The translations under genes were made by a program, and so were the position numbers. Positions 1 through 7,788 of a stretch of 64,000 nucleotides of DNA are shown here, one piece after another; position 1 is the stretch's first letter; every line of letters begins with the position of its first letter. The notes below the pieces were generated by a model. It ran no database searches, was not told the DNA's origin, and saw nothing but the letters and a program-made list of their open reading frames with translations. Source of the DNA: UBA5972 sp964600965 (lineage in GTDB: Bacteria; Pseudomonadota; Alphaproteobacteria; Rhodobacterales; Rhodobacteraceae); contig CAZRLO010000001.1 in NCBI GenBank assembly GCA_964600965.1, positions 52,072 to 116,071 on the forward strand, given 5' to 3'.

Positions 1-858
1 CGCTGCACGCCCCCCCTTTTCGACCCAGACCGGTGCGCCCATCTGGGTATACTTCGGATCGACCGCGATCGTACGCATTGCCGTGATTGGACGGTCCAGC
101 GCTCCGAACGGCCCCTGTTGCTGCGCGGCATCGTTCAATTCGCGAAAGAAGACGTATGATGCGTTATGTTGCAGGATCTTGCGGCCCTTCAACGGGTTCT
201 TGCGCACCCATGCCCTGATGCCCGCAATCGACGATTCGGAAAACGAGACCTGACCCTGCCGGATCAGTTCGCGCGCCGCCGACCGATAGACATGCCCGTT
301 CTCGCCGGCATACCCGACCCTGATGGACGCGCCGTCCGGCAGATTGATCCGCCCGGAACCCTGAATATGCAGGTAATAAGCCTCGACCGGGTCGTCGACC
401 CACGCGATTTCCAGACCCTGATTACGCAGTGCCCCATTGTCGATGGCCGCCCGTGTCAGTGCCGGATCGCCCGGTTTCATATTCTTGGGTTTTCGGTAGA
501 TCGGGTACTTGAAAGTGTCGGTCCGCACGCGTGATCCGCGCAATTCGGGCTCGAAATATCCGGTGAACAGCGCCTTGCTTTCCGGGTGAATGATCACCGG
601 CGTAAAGAAGGATTCAAAAAACGTTCTGGCCGCAACGCCGGTTTCGGCAAACGCGCAAATCGGTTGCCATTCCGGCGCGCGGATATCCCGGCAGGATTTG
701 GTGAACGCGCTCAGGGCCGCCGCATGATCATCGGCCTCCCATCCCAGCAACTGATCGAAACCGATGATCTGGTGAAACGCATCGGCCCTGCCCGGAACGG
801 CCCCCAGGATCTCCATAGCCGCCACCGCAGCACAGGCTGCGAGGCGTGGAAAATTCAT
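1..858 (-). CDS. mltA: Membrane-bound lytic murein transglycosylase A (partial)
   Basis: MltA cleaves the glycan strands of peptidoglycan in the periplasm, leaving 1,6-anhydro ends. The visible 286 codons run in frame to the window edge, so the C-terminus is missing. The N-terminus looks like a Sec signal ending near GRADA. Family-typical stretches follow: FTGYFEPEL, the block YPIYRKP, the QGSGRINLPDG region, GYAGENG, and the start of the 3D (double-psi barrel) domain with the residues AMRTIAVD and GAPVWVE. The ATG overlaps the TGA of the upstream Tim44-like gene as ATGA, which decides this start and implies translational coupling. An early LAAC resembles a lipobox but lies too close to the N-terminus to be convincing. 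Confidence 0.88.
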   Translation of the reverse strand, partial: MNFPRLAACAAVAAMEILGAVPGRADAFHQIIGFDQLLGWEADDHAAALSAFTKSCRDIRAPEWQPICAFAETGVAARTFFESFFTPVIIHPESKALFTGYFEPELRGSRVRTDTFKYPIYRKPKNMKPGDPALTRAAIDNGALRNQGLEIAWVDDPVEAYYLHIQGSGRINLPDGASIRVGYAGENGHVYRSAARELIRQGQVSFSESSIAGIRAWVRKNPLKGRKILQHNASYVFFRELNDAAQQQGPFGALDRPITAMRTIAVDPKYTQMGAPVWVEKGGRAA

Positions 859-1520
859 CCGCCGGTCGCTACCAGTTGCCAGTTCGGATCATCGCTGCCC
901 ATGATCCGGGCAAAGGTCCAGACATCTTTCTGGCGCTTCACCTCATCGGGGTTGCCTTCGACGATCTCGCCGGCAGTGTCGCGCACGACCGAGGTCAGCT
1001 CGCCCACGAACTTGATCGTGACCTCGCCCTCGCCCGACTTCTTGTCGAACGTGGCGTCGGTAAGTTTCAGTTCGCGCACGCCAACGAAATTCGCGTCGAC
1101 TTTCAGGCCCTCGGATTCGCGGGACTCGACCACATTTGCGAAACTGGTGAAAACATCGTCCGACAGGAATTGCCGCAGCGTTTTCAGATCGCCGCCCTCG
1201 AATGCCATCAGGATCATCTCGTAGGCGCCGCGCGCACCGTTCAGAAAATCGCTGACGCCGAAATCCGGTTCGGCCACTTTCATTGCCGCAAGGGCCTTGC
1301 CCGACGCGCTTTTGACATCGGTGTGATCGGCGATATCCAGATCGACCCCGCCCTCGATCACCGCGAATTCACGACGCGGCGCAACGGGTTTGCCCGCCGG
1401 TTCGTTCGCCACCGGGGGTTTTTCGAACCCCTCGCGGGTTCCCAGCACGTTTTTGAGCCGCAGAATCAGAAACAGGGCAATTCCTGCCAGCACCAAAAGC
1501 TGTAGAACAGCGGAATTCAT
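855..1520 (-). CDS. Tim44/TimA-like membrane-anchored protein
   Basis: This protein of about 221 residues has one N-terminal membrane segment (residues about 3-20, LLVLAGIALFLILRL) and a C-terminal Tim44-like fold of the kind found in mitochondrial import motor subunits and their bacterial relatives. The C-terminal part shows the family pattern of a helix-rich start (FLNGARGAYEMILMAF), then FLSDDVFTSFANV and beta strands ending in WTFARIMGSDDPNWQL. The start at 1520 is preceded by GGAG at a suitable distance; a longer reading frame upstream lacks such a site and runs into the divergent fxsA promoter region. It forms an operon with mltA, overlapping it by four bases. Its exact function in bacteria is not established; a role at the inner membrane is likely. 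Confidence 0.8.
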   Translation of the reverse strand: MNSAVLQLLVLAGIALFLILRLKNVLGTREGFEKPPVANEPAGKPVAPRREFAVIEGGVDLDIADHTDVKSASGKALAAMKVAEPDFGVSDFLNGARGAYEMILMAFEGGDLKTLRQFLSDDVFTSFANVVESRESEGLKVDANFVGVRELKLTDATFDKKSGEGEVTIKFVGELTSVVRDTAGEIVEGNPDEVKRQKDVWTFARIMGSDDPNWQLVATGG

Positions 1521-1638
1521 GAACGGTATCTCCAGAATCTTTGCATGCAGGCTTGGAACCCGCTTCGATTTGCACATATGTATGTCAGGGTTGTGGTCAA
1601 GTCTACCACGCCACGGCGCGAAAGGACCGGAAATCACC
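1521..1638. promoter_or_regulatory. Divergent intergenic region, Tim44-like/mltA versus fxsA
   Basis: These 118 bases separate two divergently read genes and so must carry both promoters. GGAG precedes the leftward gene and AAAGGA the rightward fxsA. I could not pick out -35/-10 pairs with confidence. Confidence 0.4.
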
Positions 1639-2130
1639 ATGTGGCTGTTTTTGCTGTTCGTCGCGGTGCCGATCATCGAGATCGCGTTGTTTATTCAGGT
1701 TGGCGGCTTTATCGGGCTATGGCCGACGCTGGCGATTGTTGTTCTTACCGCGATGATCGGGACGGCCCTGATGCGCACGCAGGGCATTCAGGCGCTGAAC
1801 CGGCTTCAGGCCGCGGTTTCCACGGGCGGCAATCCGGCGGACCCGATGATTCAGGGGGCCATGATTCTGGTCGCCGGGATCTTGCTGCTGACGCCCGGAT
1901 TTTTCACCGACACGGCCGGGTTTCTGCTGTTGTTGCCGCCGTTTCGCCGCGCCCTGATCAGGTGGGGTGCCGCGCGCATTACCACTGGCGGGTTTTCATT
2001 TTCGGCCACACCGCCCGCGCCCGAACCGCGATCCGGCAATCGTGGTGACGTGATCGATGGCGAGTATTCGGTGGTCGACGATTCAACCGGGCCCCGCCCC
2101 GAAAATCCATCTGGCTGGACAAAGCATTGA
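1639..2130 (+). CDS. fxsA: FxsA family membrane protein
   Basis: FxsA is a small inner-membrane protein, first known because its overexpression relieves phage F exclusion in E. coli. This copy has 163 residues. It starts with the family's characteristic hydrophobic block (WLFLLFVAVPIIEIALFI), followed by a glycine-rich membrane segment (VVLTAMIGTALMR) and a second pair ending GILLLTPGFFTDTAGFLLLL, which is the most conserved part of the family. The C-terminal 40 residues are polar and variable. AAAGGA lies just ahead of the ATG. It is the first rightward gene here and is followed 85 bases later by secB. Confidence 0.88.
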   Translation: MWLFLLFVAVPIIEIALFIQVGGFIGLWPTLAIVVLTAMIGTALMRTQGIQALNRLQAAVSTGGNPADPMIQGAMILVAGILLLTPGFFTDTAGFLLLLPPFRRALIRWGAARITTGGFSFSATPPAPEPRSGNRGDVIDGEYSVVDDSTGPRPENPSGWTKH

Positions 2131-2215
2131 AACAAAACGGGTTTCTCTGATTGTGGCAGCGGGATTGACCTGCTAGTCATGGCGCCGGACACACCACCCC
2201 ATTCAGGAGCTTTCC

Positions 2216-2710
2216 ATGGCTGAAGAAACCGCCGCCGCGAACAACGCGGCGCAGCAACCCCGGATGCAGATCACCGGTCAGTTTATCCGTGACATGTCAT
2301 TCGAAAATGTCGCCGCGCAAAAATCGCTGACCGGGAACCTCAACCCCGAGATTCAGGTGCAGGTCAATCTCGACGCCCGAAAACGCGAGAATGACTCCAA
2401 TTTCGAGGTTCTGATCAAGCTCAACATCGAATCCAAAAGCAAAGAGGCGGACGAGGTTCTTTTCATTCTGGAAATCGAATATGGTGGCCTGTTTCAGATT
2501 GAAAACGTGCCCGACGATCAGATGCACCCTTTCCTGTTAATCGAATGTCCGCGGATGATTTTCCCGTATCTGCGCCGGATCGTCAGCGATGTCACCCGCG
2601 ATGGCGGTTTTCCGCCGCTGAATCTGGAAAACATCGATTTCATGAACCTGTACCGCCAGGAGGTGCAGCGCCGCGCCGAGGCCGAGAAGGTCGGACAGCC
2701 CATCGTCTGA
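2216..2710 (+). CDS. secB: Protein-export chaperone SecB
   Basis: SecB is a cytosolic tetrameric chaperone that holds precursor proteins unfolded and delivers them to SecA. The 164 residues include the family core: YIRDMSFENV-like residues at about 22-31 (FIRDMSFENV), NLNPEIQVQVNLDA, the acidic-aromatic stretch LEIEYGGLFQIENV, and the C-terminal segment ECPRMIFPYLRRIVSDVTRDGG with PPLNLENIDF. AGGAG stands six bases before the ATG. Length and composition are typical of alphaproteobacterial SecB. It ends six bases from the convergent end of dnaQ. Confidence 0.96.
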   Translation: MAEETAAANNAAQQPRMQITGQFIRDMSFENVAAQKSLTGNLNPEIQVQVNLDARKRENDSNFEVLIKLNIESKSKEADEVLFILEIEYGGLFQIENVPDDQMHPFLLIECPRMIFPYLRRIVSDVTRDGGFPPLNLENIDFMNLYRQEVQRRAEAEKVGQPIV

Positions 2711-2716
2711 TCCGGC

Positions 2717-3421
2717 TCAGTTCGAACCAAATTTCGACCATAGCGGCGCCTTGCCCAGCGACTTGACGAATTCGGCGTGCCGTTGCAATTCGTCCGGGGT
2801 CAGGCGCGGTGGCAACGCCTTTTCGCGCTTGCTGGTTCGCTCGGTGTCTTCGGGCGTACCGGCGTGCGACGTGCCCGCGAGATGCGCCGCGTCCAGCCCG
2901 AAATCCGGTTGCCTGCCGCCGATCAATTCCAGATAGACCTCGGCCAGCAACTCGCTGTCCAGCAACGCGCCGTGTTTTTCGCGGACCGAGTTGTCAACGC
3001 CAAAGCGTCGGCACAGGGCATCCAACGAGTTCTGCGCACCGGGATACTTGCGCCGCGCGATTTCCAGCGTGTCCAACGCCTGATCGGGTGGCAGGCGGTC
3101 GCGTTGTGCCCAGACCAGCTCGGCGTTCAGAAACTTCATGTCGAACGAGGCGTTGTGAATCACCAGCTTGGCGTCGCCGATGAAGTCCAGAAATGCCTGC
3201 GCGATACTGGCAAAGACCGGTTTGTCGGCCAGAAACGCATCCCCCAGACCATGCACCGCAAAAGCGCCTTCGGGCATCGAGCGTTCGGGGTTGATGTACT
3301 GGTGATAGACCTTGCCCGACGGCATGTGGTTCAACAACTCGATCGCGCCGATCTCCACGATCCGGTCGCCGGTCGCGGGGTCCAGTCCGGTCGTCTCGGT
3401 ATCCAGTACAATCTCACGCAT
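2717..3421 (-). CDS. dnaQ: DNA polymerase III epsilon subunit (3'-5' proofreading exonuclease)
   Basis: DnaQ supplies the proofreading exonuclease of the replicative polymerase. All three exonuclease motifs are present in 234 residues: ExoI with the D-x-E pair (LDTETTGL, residues about 6-13), ExoII (HNASFDMKFLN) and ExoIII with its histidine and aspartate (HGALLDSELL), which marks the DEDDh class. The last 60 residues are polar and probably provide the tether to the alpha subunit. It is the last gene of the leftward maf-aroE-coaE-dnaQ operon, its start overlapping the coaE stop by eight bases. Confidence 0.95.
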   Translation of the reverse strand: MREIVLDTETTGLDPATGDRIVEIGAIELLNHMPSGKVYHQYINPERSMPEGAFAVHGLGDAFLADKPVFASIAQAFLDFIGDAKLVIHNASFDMKFLNAELVWAQRDRLPPDQALDTLEIARRKYPGAQNSLDALCRRFGVDNSVREKHGALLDSELLAEVYLELIGGRQPDFGLDAAHLAGTSHAGTPEDTERTSKREKALPPRLTPDELQRHAEFVKSLGKAPLWSKFGSN

Positions 3422-4031
3422 CGGGGCCTGTCCCGTCTTTCAGTTCCGCCAACAGCTTTGCCACGGCGGTGCGGGCCGGGGCAAGCGATGTGGTCTGGAT
3501 GACGTAATCCGCGCGCGCGCGCTTTTCCGGATCGGGCGTCTGGCTTGCAAGAATCCGCGCAAAATGCGCCGGCGTCATTTCCGCGCGCGCCAATACGCGC
3601 TGGCGCTGCACGTCGGCTGGGGCCGAAACGACCAGCGTTGCATCCACACCCGACTCGCCGCCGGTTTCAAACAACAGTGGGATATCGACCACGACCAGCC
3701 ATTCGCCGCTTTTCCGTGCCGCCCGAACGAATTCGGCCCGGTCCCGTGCGACCAGCGGATGGATCAGCGCCTCGATCCGGCCCATCGCGGTCGGGTCGGT
3801 GGCGATGATGTTCCGCAAGGCGGCGCGATCGACCCCACTGTCGTTGATCGCTTGCGGAAACAGATCGGCGATCCGCGCCGTTCCTGCCGCCCCGGAGGCG
3901 TACAGACGATGTACCGCTGCATCAGCATCCCATACCGGAATTCCGAATTCGCGAAAAAACCCTGCCGTGGTCGATTTTCCCATACCGATGGAACCGGTCA
4001 GCCCCAGAACAAAGGGTCGGTTCCCGGTCAC
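3414..4031 (-). CDS. coaE: Dephospho-CoA kinase
   Basis: CoaE phosphorylates the 3' hydroxyl of dephospho-CoA, the last step of coenzyme A synthesis. The P-loop GSIGMGKST lies near residue 12 and is followed by the conserved WDADAAVHRLY and by IDIPLLFE-like residues (VVDIPLLFETGGE). I chose the GTG at 4031 because its bases overlap the aroE stop codon (GTGA), the pattern seen throughout this operon, and because it gives 205 residues, normal for the family. A longer frame upstream reads into aroE and would add 19 unrelated residues. Confidence 0.93.
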   Translation of the reverse strand: MTGNRPFVLGLTGSIGMGKSTTAGFFREFGIPVWDADAAVHRLYASGAAGTARIADLFPQAINDSGVDRAALRNIIATDPTAMGRIEALIHPLVARDRAEFVRAARKSGEWLVVVDIPLLFETGGESGVDATLVVSAPADVQRQRVLARAEMTPAHFARILASQTPDPEKRARADYVIQTTSLAPARTAVAKLLAELKDGTGPDA

Positions 4032-4864
4032 GGCTCCAGCACCCAGTCGCGCAGCGCCTGATCGACAGTTGGTTTCTTGCGGAACCACGCCTCAAATCCC
4101 GGCGCTGCCTGATGCAACAGCATTCCCAGACCGTCCACGGTTTTGCATCCGGCGTCGCGGGCGGACTGCAACAATGGGGTTTCAAGCGGCGCATAGACGA
4201 TATCGGTCACCAGTGAACCCGCCTTGATGGCCGCCAGATCAATGCTCAGCGCCGGTTGCCCGTTCATGCCAAGGGCGGTGGTGTTGGCCAACATCGCAAC
4301 ATCGCCAAGATGCTTGGCGACCGCATTCCAGCCAATCACGCGGGCGCGGGCGCCCAGTTTTTCCTGCAGGTTTTCGGCCCGCGCCGTGGTTCGGTTGGCC
4401 AGGATCAGTTCCGGCACGCCTTCGGCCAACAAGGCCGAGGCGACCGCTCGCGCAGCCCCCCCGGCACCCAGCACCATCGCCGGCCCCGATGTCGGATTCC
4501 AGTCCGCCTGAAATTGCCGGATATTGGCGATAAACCCGTATCCGTCGGTGTTGTCCGCATGAATGCGCCCGTCCTTGCGGAATGTCAGCGTGTTGGCCGC
4601 CCCGATCAGCGCGGCGCGATCCGTGACGTCATCTGCCAGTGCCAGCGCCAATTCCTTGAACGGAATCGTGACATTCACACCGCGAAAACCCAGTTGCGGC
4701 AAGGATTTCACCCCGGCGTCGAACGTGTCCCGCGTCAGCTCGATGGGCACATAATACCCCTCGATCCCGTATTTCCGCAGCCAGTAACCGTGCAGTTTGG
4801 GCGAAAGCGAATGGCCAACGGGCGCGCCGATGACTCCGGCCAGGGGAATGCGTCCTGTGCTCAT
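4028..4864 (-). CDS. aroE: Shikimate dehydrogenase (NADP+)
   Basis: AroE reduces 3-dehydroshikimate to shikimate in aromatic amino-acid synthesis. The protein has 278 residues. The substrate-binding SLSP motif sits in GHSLSPKLHGYWL near the N-terminus; the catalytic lysine is in VTIPFKE; ANTLTF and DNTDGYGF are the conserved asparagine and aspartate blocks; GAGGAARAV is the NADP-binding turn; NRT follows as the adenine-phosphate contact. The ATG overlaps the maf stop codon as ATGA. Part of maf-aroE-coaE-dnaQ. Confidence 0.95.
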   Translation of the reverse strand: MSTGRIPLAGVIGAPVGHSLSPKLHGYWLRKYGIEGYYVPIELTRDTFDAGVKSLPQLGFRGVNVTIPFKELALALADDVTDRAALIGAANTLTFRKDGRIHADNTDGYGFIANIRQFQADWNPTSGPAMVLGAGGAARAVASALLAEGVPELILANRTTARAENLQEKLGARARVIGWNAVAKHLGDVAMLANTTALGMNGQPALSIDLAAIKAGSLVTDIVYAPLETPLLQSARDAGCKTVDGLGMLLHQAAPGFEAWFRKKPTVDQALRDWVLEP

Positions 4865-5460
4865 GACTCTATGTTTCCCGTGTCGCTCAGGTAGTTCAGA
4901 ACCTCGATCAGCGGCAGTCCCAGCACGGTGAAGTAATCCCCGTCGATTTTCGAAAACAACCGCGCACCTTCGGTTTCCAGTTGGTAACCGCCAACGGACT
5001 GCATCACAACCCGGCCGTTCCGCGCCAGATAGGAACGCTGGTAGGTCTCTGACAGATCCCGCATCCAAAGCCGGGCCCGGCCAATGTGCCGCCACAATGG
5101 CTGTCCGTCGCGCGCAATCACGGCAGCGGAAAACAGCGAGTGCTGCTGCCCGGCAAGCTGGCGCAGATGTTCGCGGGCTTCGTCGATATCGTTCGGTTTG
5201 CTCAGAACCCTGCCGGCGATTTCCAGCACCTGATCGGCGCCGATCACGATCGCACCCGGATTTTTTTGCGAAATCCGAACCGCCTTCACCTCGGCCAGTG
5301 CGTCGGCAAGGTCACGCGGCGATGTTCCATCAGCCAGCAGGGATTCCTTAACCGCGTCTTCATCAATTCGCGCGACGCTGGTTTCAAAGGCCACGCCCGC
5401 GGCCGCCAACATCTGCTGTCGGACCGCCGAACCCGACGCAAGGATGATCGGTGCTGTCAT
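4861..5460 (-). CDS. maf: Maf-family nucleoside triphosphate pyrophosphatase
   Basis: Maf proteins hydrolyse nucleoside triphosphates, including modified ones, to monophosphates and were first linked to septum formation. The 199 residues begin with the signature LASGSAVRQQML (canonical LASxSxxRxxLL) and contain the catalytic-acid block GADQVLEI and the C-terminal FSKIDGDYFTVLGLPL. It is the first gene of the leftward operon and borders the gene-free gap at 5461-5886, which must therefore hold its promoter. In Caulobacter, from memory, a maf-aroE-coaE-dnaQ run lies close to one side of the replication origin. Confidence 0.93.
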   Translation of the reverse strand: MTAPIILASGSAVRQQMLAAAGVAFETSVARIDEDAVKESLLADGTSPRDLADALAEVKAVRISQKNPGAIVIGADQVLEIAGRVLSKPNDIDEAREHLRQLAGQQHSLFSAAVIARDGQPLWRHIGRARLWMRDLSETYQRSYLARNGRVVMQSVGGYQLETEGARLFSKIDGDYFTVLGLPLIEVLNYLSDTGNIES

Positions 5461-5886
5461 GGGGCAAGTCTGTGGATATCAGCGCGCGATGGCAAGGGAC
5501 GAACCGTGGTTCATCCCCGGCAATTCCCGCGGGGCGGTGAATTCTCCTCGATTTGCCGAAATCGTCCCGGATTTTCGCACAGGGAACCGAATTGTCCCAC
5601 GTTGTGGAACATTCATGCAAGTTCCGTCTCCAAAAGTTATCCCGATTCACTTCAGCCATTGATGCCCGGATAATGCCACCATAAACCGTTGATATATAGC
5701 AATTATACTGTAACACTCAACATCGGTTCGGAATTTTCCCTCTCGCAATCCCTTTTTCTAACCGCCAAGGAACAAGTGTGTAATTGCGGGATATCCCCTT
5801 TCGCACCGTGCCTACAGAATCTACAACTTTCTCTTTCTTATATTATTGGTAAGATGAGCCGAAACCCAAGCACCGGAGCCCCGATG
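5461..5886. other. Gene-free gap, candidate chromosome origin (oriC)
   Basis: This 426-base stretch is the only gap over 300 bases in the window. Genes to the left run leftward and to the right run rightward. Its right half (about 5680-5860) is visibly AT-richer than anything nearby, with runs such as GTTGATATATAGC and CTTATATTATTGG, as a DNA-unwinding element would be. DnaA-box-like nonamers are TGTGGATAT (5471-5479, eight of nine to the reverse consensus), TTATCCCGA (5637-5645, seven of nine) and the weaker TGTGGAACA (5603-5611). It also has to hold the maf and hemJ promoters. The origin call is inference; two good boxes are few for an oriC. Confidence 0.45.
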
Positions 5887-6336
5887 ATGAGCGATATCCT
5901 CGCGTTGATTTATCCCTGGGTCAAAAGCCTGCACCTGATTGCCGTGATAAGCTGGATGGCCGGATTGCTGTATCTTCCGCGGCTGTTCGTCTATCACACC
6001 GAGGCGGCGGAGAATGATCCGCAGCGCGCGGTTTTTTCAAAGATGGAAACCCGCCTGCTGCGGATGATCATGAACCCGGCCATGATCGCGACCTGGGTTT
6101 TTGGTCTGACGCTCGTACTCACGCCCGGCATTGTCGATTGGTCAGTGGGCTGGCCCTGGGTCAAGGCGGCGATGGTGATCCTGCTAAGCTGGTTTCATCA
6201 TTGGTTGGGCCGACAGCGGTCGATGTTGGCCAAGGGCACCTGCGCCGTCCCGGCGCGCCGGTTTCGCCTGATGAACGAACTGCCGACCGCCGCGATGGTG
6301 GTGATCGTGGTCATGGTCATCGCCCGCCCGTTCTGA
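5887..6336 (+). CDS. hemJ: Protoporphyrinogen oxidase HemJ
   Basis: HemJ oxidises protoporphyrinogen IX to protoporphyrin IX in heme synthesis and is the usual enzyme for this step in alphaproteobacteria. The 149-residue protein has four hydrophobic segments, with the conserved histidine and W-x-x-G-L-x-Y-L-P-R block at the first (SLHLIAVISWMAGLLYLPRL) and YHTEA after it. The fourth segment is in the NELPTAAMVVIVVMVI tail, whose NE-x-P is typical of the family. Two ATGs are adjacent at 5884 and 5887; GGAG at 5875-5878 is better spaced for the second. Rho follows 131 bases downstream. Confidence 0.88.
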   Translation: MSDILALIYPWVKSLHLIAVISWMAGLLYLPRLFVYHTEAAENDPQRAVFSKMETRLLRMIMNPAMIATWVFGLTLVLTPGIVDWSVGWPWVKAAMVILLSWFHHWLGRQRSMLAKGTCAVPARRFRLMNELPTAAMVVIVVMVIARPF

Positions 6337-6467
6337 CGCGCGGTTTGACATTCTTAACCCAACGCGTGTAAAGCAGCGCCAGTCTGGCCATTCGGCCGCC
6401 AAAGACGTCTCCGAACCGAAAACCTTTAATCCGCCGGGCGTGGTCCGGCGTCGACGCGAAAGTACCC

Positions 6468-7739
6468 ATGTCCCAGGAAAAATTGTTCCTTTCGGAACTC
6501 AAAGCCACCAGCCCCGCCGACCTGCTTAAAATGGCGGAAAAGCTTGAGATCGAGAATGCGTCGACCATGCGCAAGGGCGACATGATGTTCGCCATTCTGA
6601 AGGAAAACGCCGAGGACGGGGTCGAGATTTCAGGCGATGGTGTGCTGGAAGTCATGCAGGACGGCTTCGGCTTTCTGCGGTCGCCCGAGGCGAATTATCT
6701 GCCCGGCCCGGACGACATTTACATCAGCCCCAGTCAGATCCGGAAATTCTCGCTCAGAACCGGCGATACGGTCGAGGGGGTGATCAGGGCGCCGCAGGAA
6801 AACGAGCGCTACTTTGCGCTGGTCAAAGTCTCGCAGATCAATTTTTCCGACCCCGACAAAGCCAAGCACAAGGTGCATTTCGACAACCTGACCCCGCTTT
6901 ATCCCGACGAGCGGCTGATCATGGAGATCGAGGATCCGACCATAAAGGACAAGACCGCGCGGGTAATCGATCTGGTCGCCCCCATCGGCAAGGGCCAGCG
7001 TTCGCTTGTCGTCGCACCGCCGCGGACCGGTAAGACGGTGATCCTGCAAAATATCGCCCACTCGGTAGCCATGAACCACCCGGAGGTCTACCTGATCGTT
7101 CTGCTAATCGATGAGCGGCCGGAAGAGGTGACCGACATGCAGCGCTCGGTCAAGGGCGAAGTCGTGTCTTCAACCTTTGACGAACCGGCAACCCGCCACG
7201 TTGCGGTCGCCGAAATGGTGATCGAAAAGGCCAAGCGGCTGGTCGAACACAAGCGCGACGTGGTGATCCTGCTGGATTCAATCACCCGCCTTGGTCGCGC
7301 TTTCAACACGGTCGTCCCGTCGTCGGGCAAGGTGCTGACCGGCGGTGTCGATGCGAACGCCCTGCAACGGCCAAAACGCTTTTTCGGCGCGGCCCGGAAC
7401 ATCGAGGAAGGGGGCTCCCTTACCATCGTCGCAACTGCGCTGATCGAAACCGGCAGCCGCATGGACGAGGTGATCTTCGAAGAATTCAAGGGCACCGGCA
7501 ACAGCGAGCTTGTGCTGGACCGCAAGGTTGCCGACAAACGGGTTTTCCCGGCCATCGACATTCTGAAATCCGGTACCCGGAAAGAGGAATTGCTGGTGGA
7601 AAAAGGCGACCTGACCAAGACCTTCGTTCTGCGCCGCATCCTGAACCCGATGGGCACGACGGACGCTATCGAATTCCTGCTGGGCAAACTGAAACAGACC
7701 AAATCAAACAGCGAATTCTTCGATTCGATGAATACCTGA
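6468..7739 (+). CDS. rho: Transcription termination factor Rho
   Basis: Rho is a hexameric RNA-dependent ATPase that ends transcription. All expected parts are seen in 423 residues: the N-terminal helix bundle (ELKATSPADLLKMAEKL), the RNA-binding cold-shock-like domain (GVLEVMQDGFGFLRSPEANY, residues about 55-75), Walker A (APPRTGKTV), Walker B with LIDERPEEV, the Q-loop region SSTFDEPATRHVAVAEM and the R-loop region around SGKVLTGGVDANAL. The length equals that of other alphaproteobacterial Rho proteins. The linkage to mnmE and mnmG downstream is common in the class. Confidence 0.97.
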   Translation: MSQEKLFLSELKATSPADLLKMAEKLEIENASTMRKGDMMFAILKENAEDGVEISGDGVLEVMQDGFGFLRSPEANYLPGPDDIYISPSQIRKFSLRTGDTVEGVIRAPQENERYFALVKVSQINFSDPDKAKHKVHFDNLTPLYPDERLIMEIEDPTIKDKTARVIDLVAPIGKGQRSLVVAPPRTGKTVILQNIAHSVAMNHPEVYLIVLLIDERPEEVTDMQRSVKGEVVSSTFDEPATRHVAVAEMVIEKAKRLVEHKRDVVILLDSITRLGRAFNTVVPSSGKVLTGGVDANALQRPKRFFGAARNIEEGGSLTIVATALIETGSRMDEVIFEEFKGTGNSELVLDRKVADKRVFPAIDILKSGTRKEELLVEKGDLTKTFVLRRILNPMGTTDAIEFLLGKLKQTKSNSEFFDSMNT

Positions 7740-7788
7740 TTTGCGGATTCCTCGCCGGGTCCGTAGTTTCTGATCCGGGAGCAGCGTC

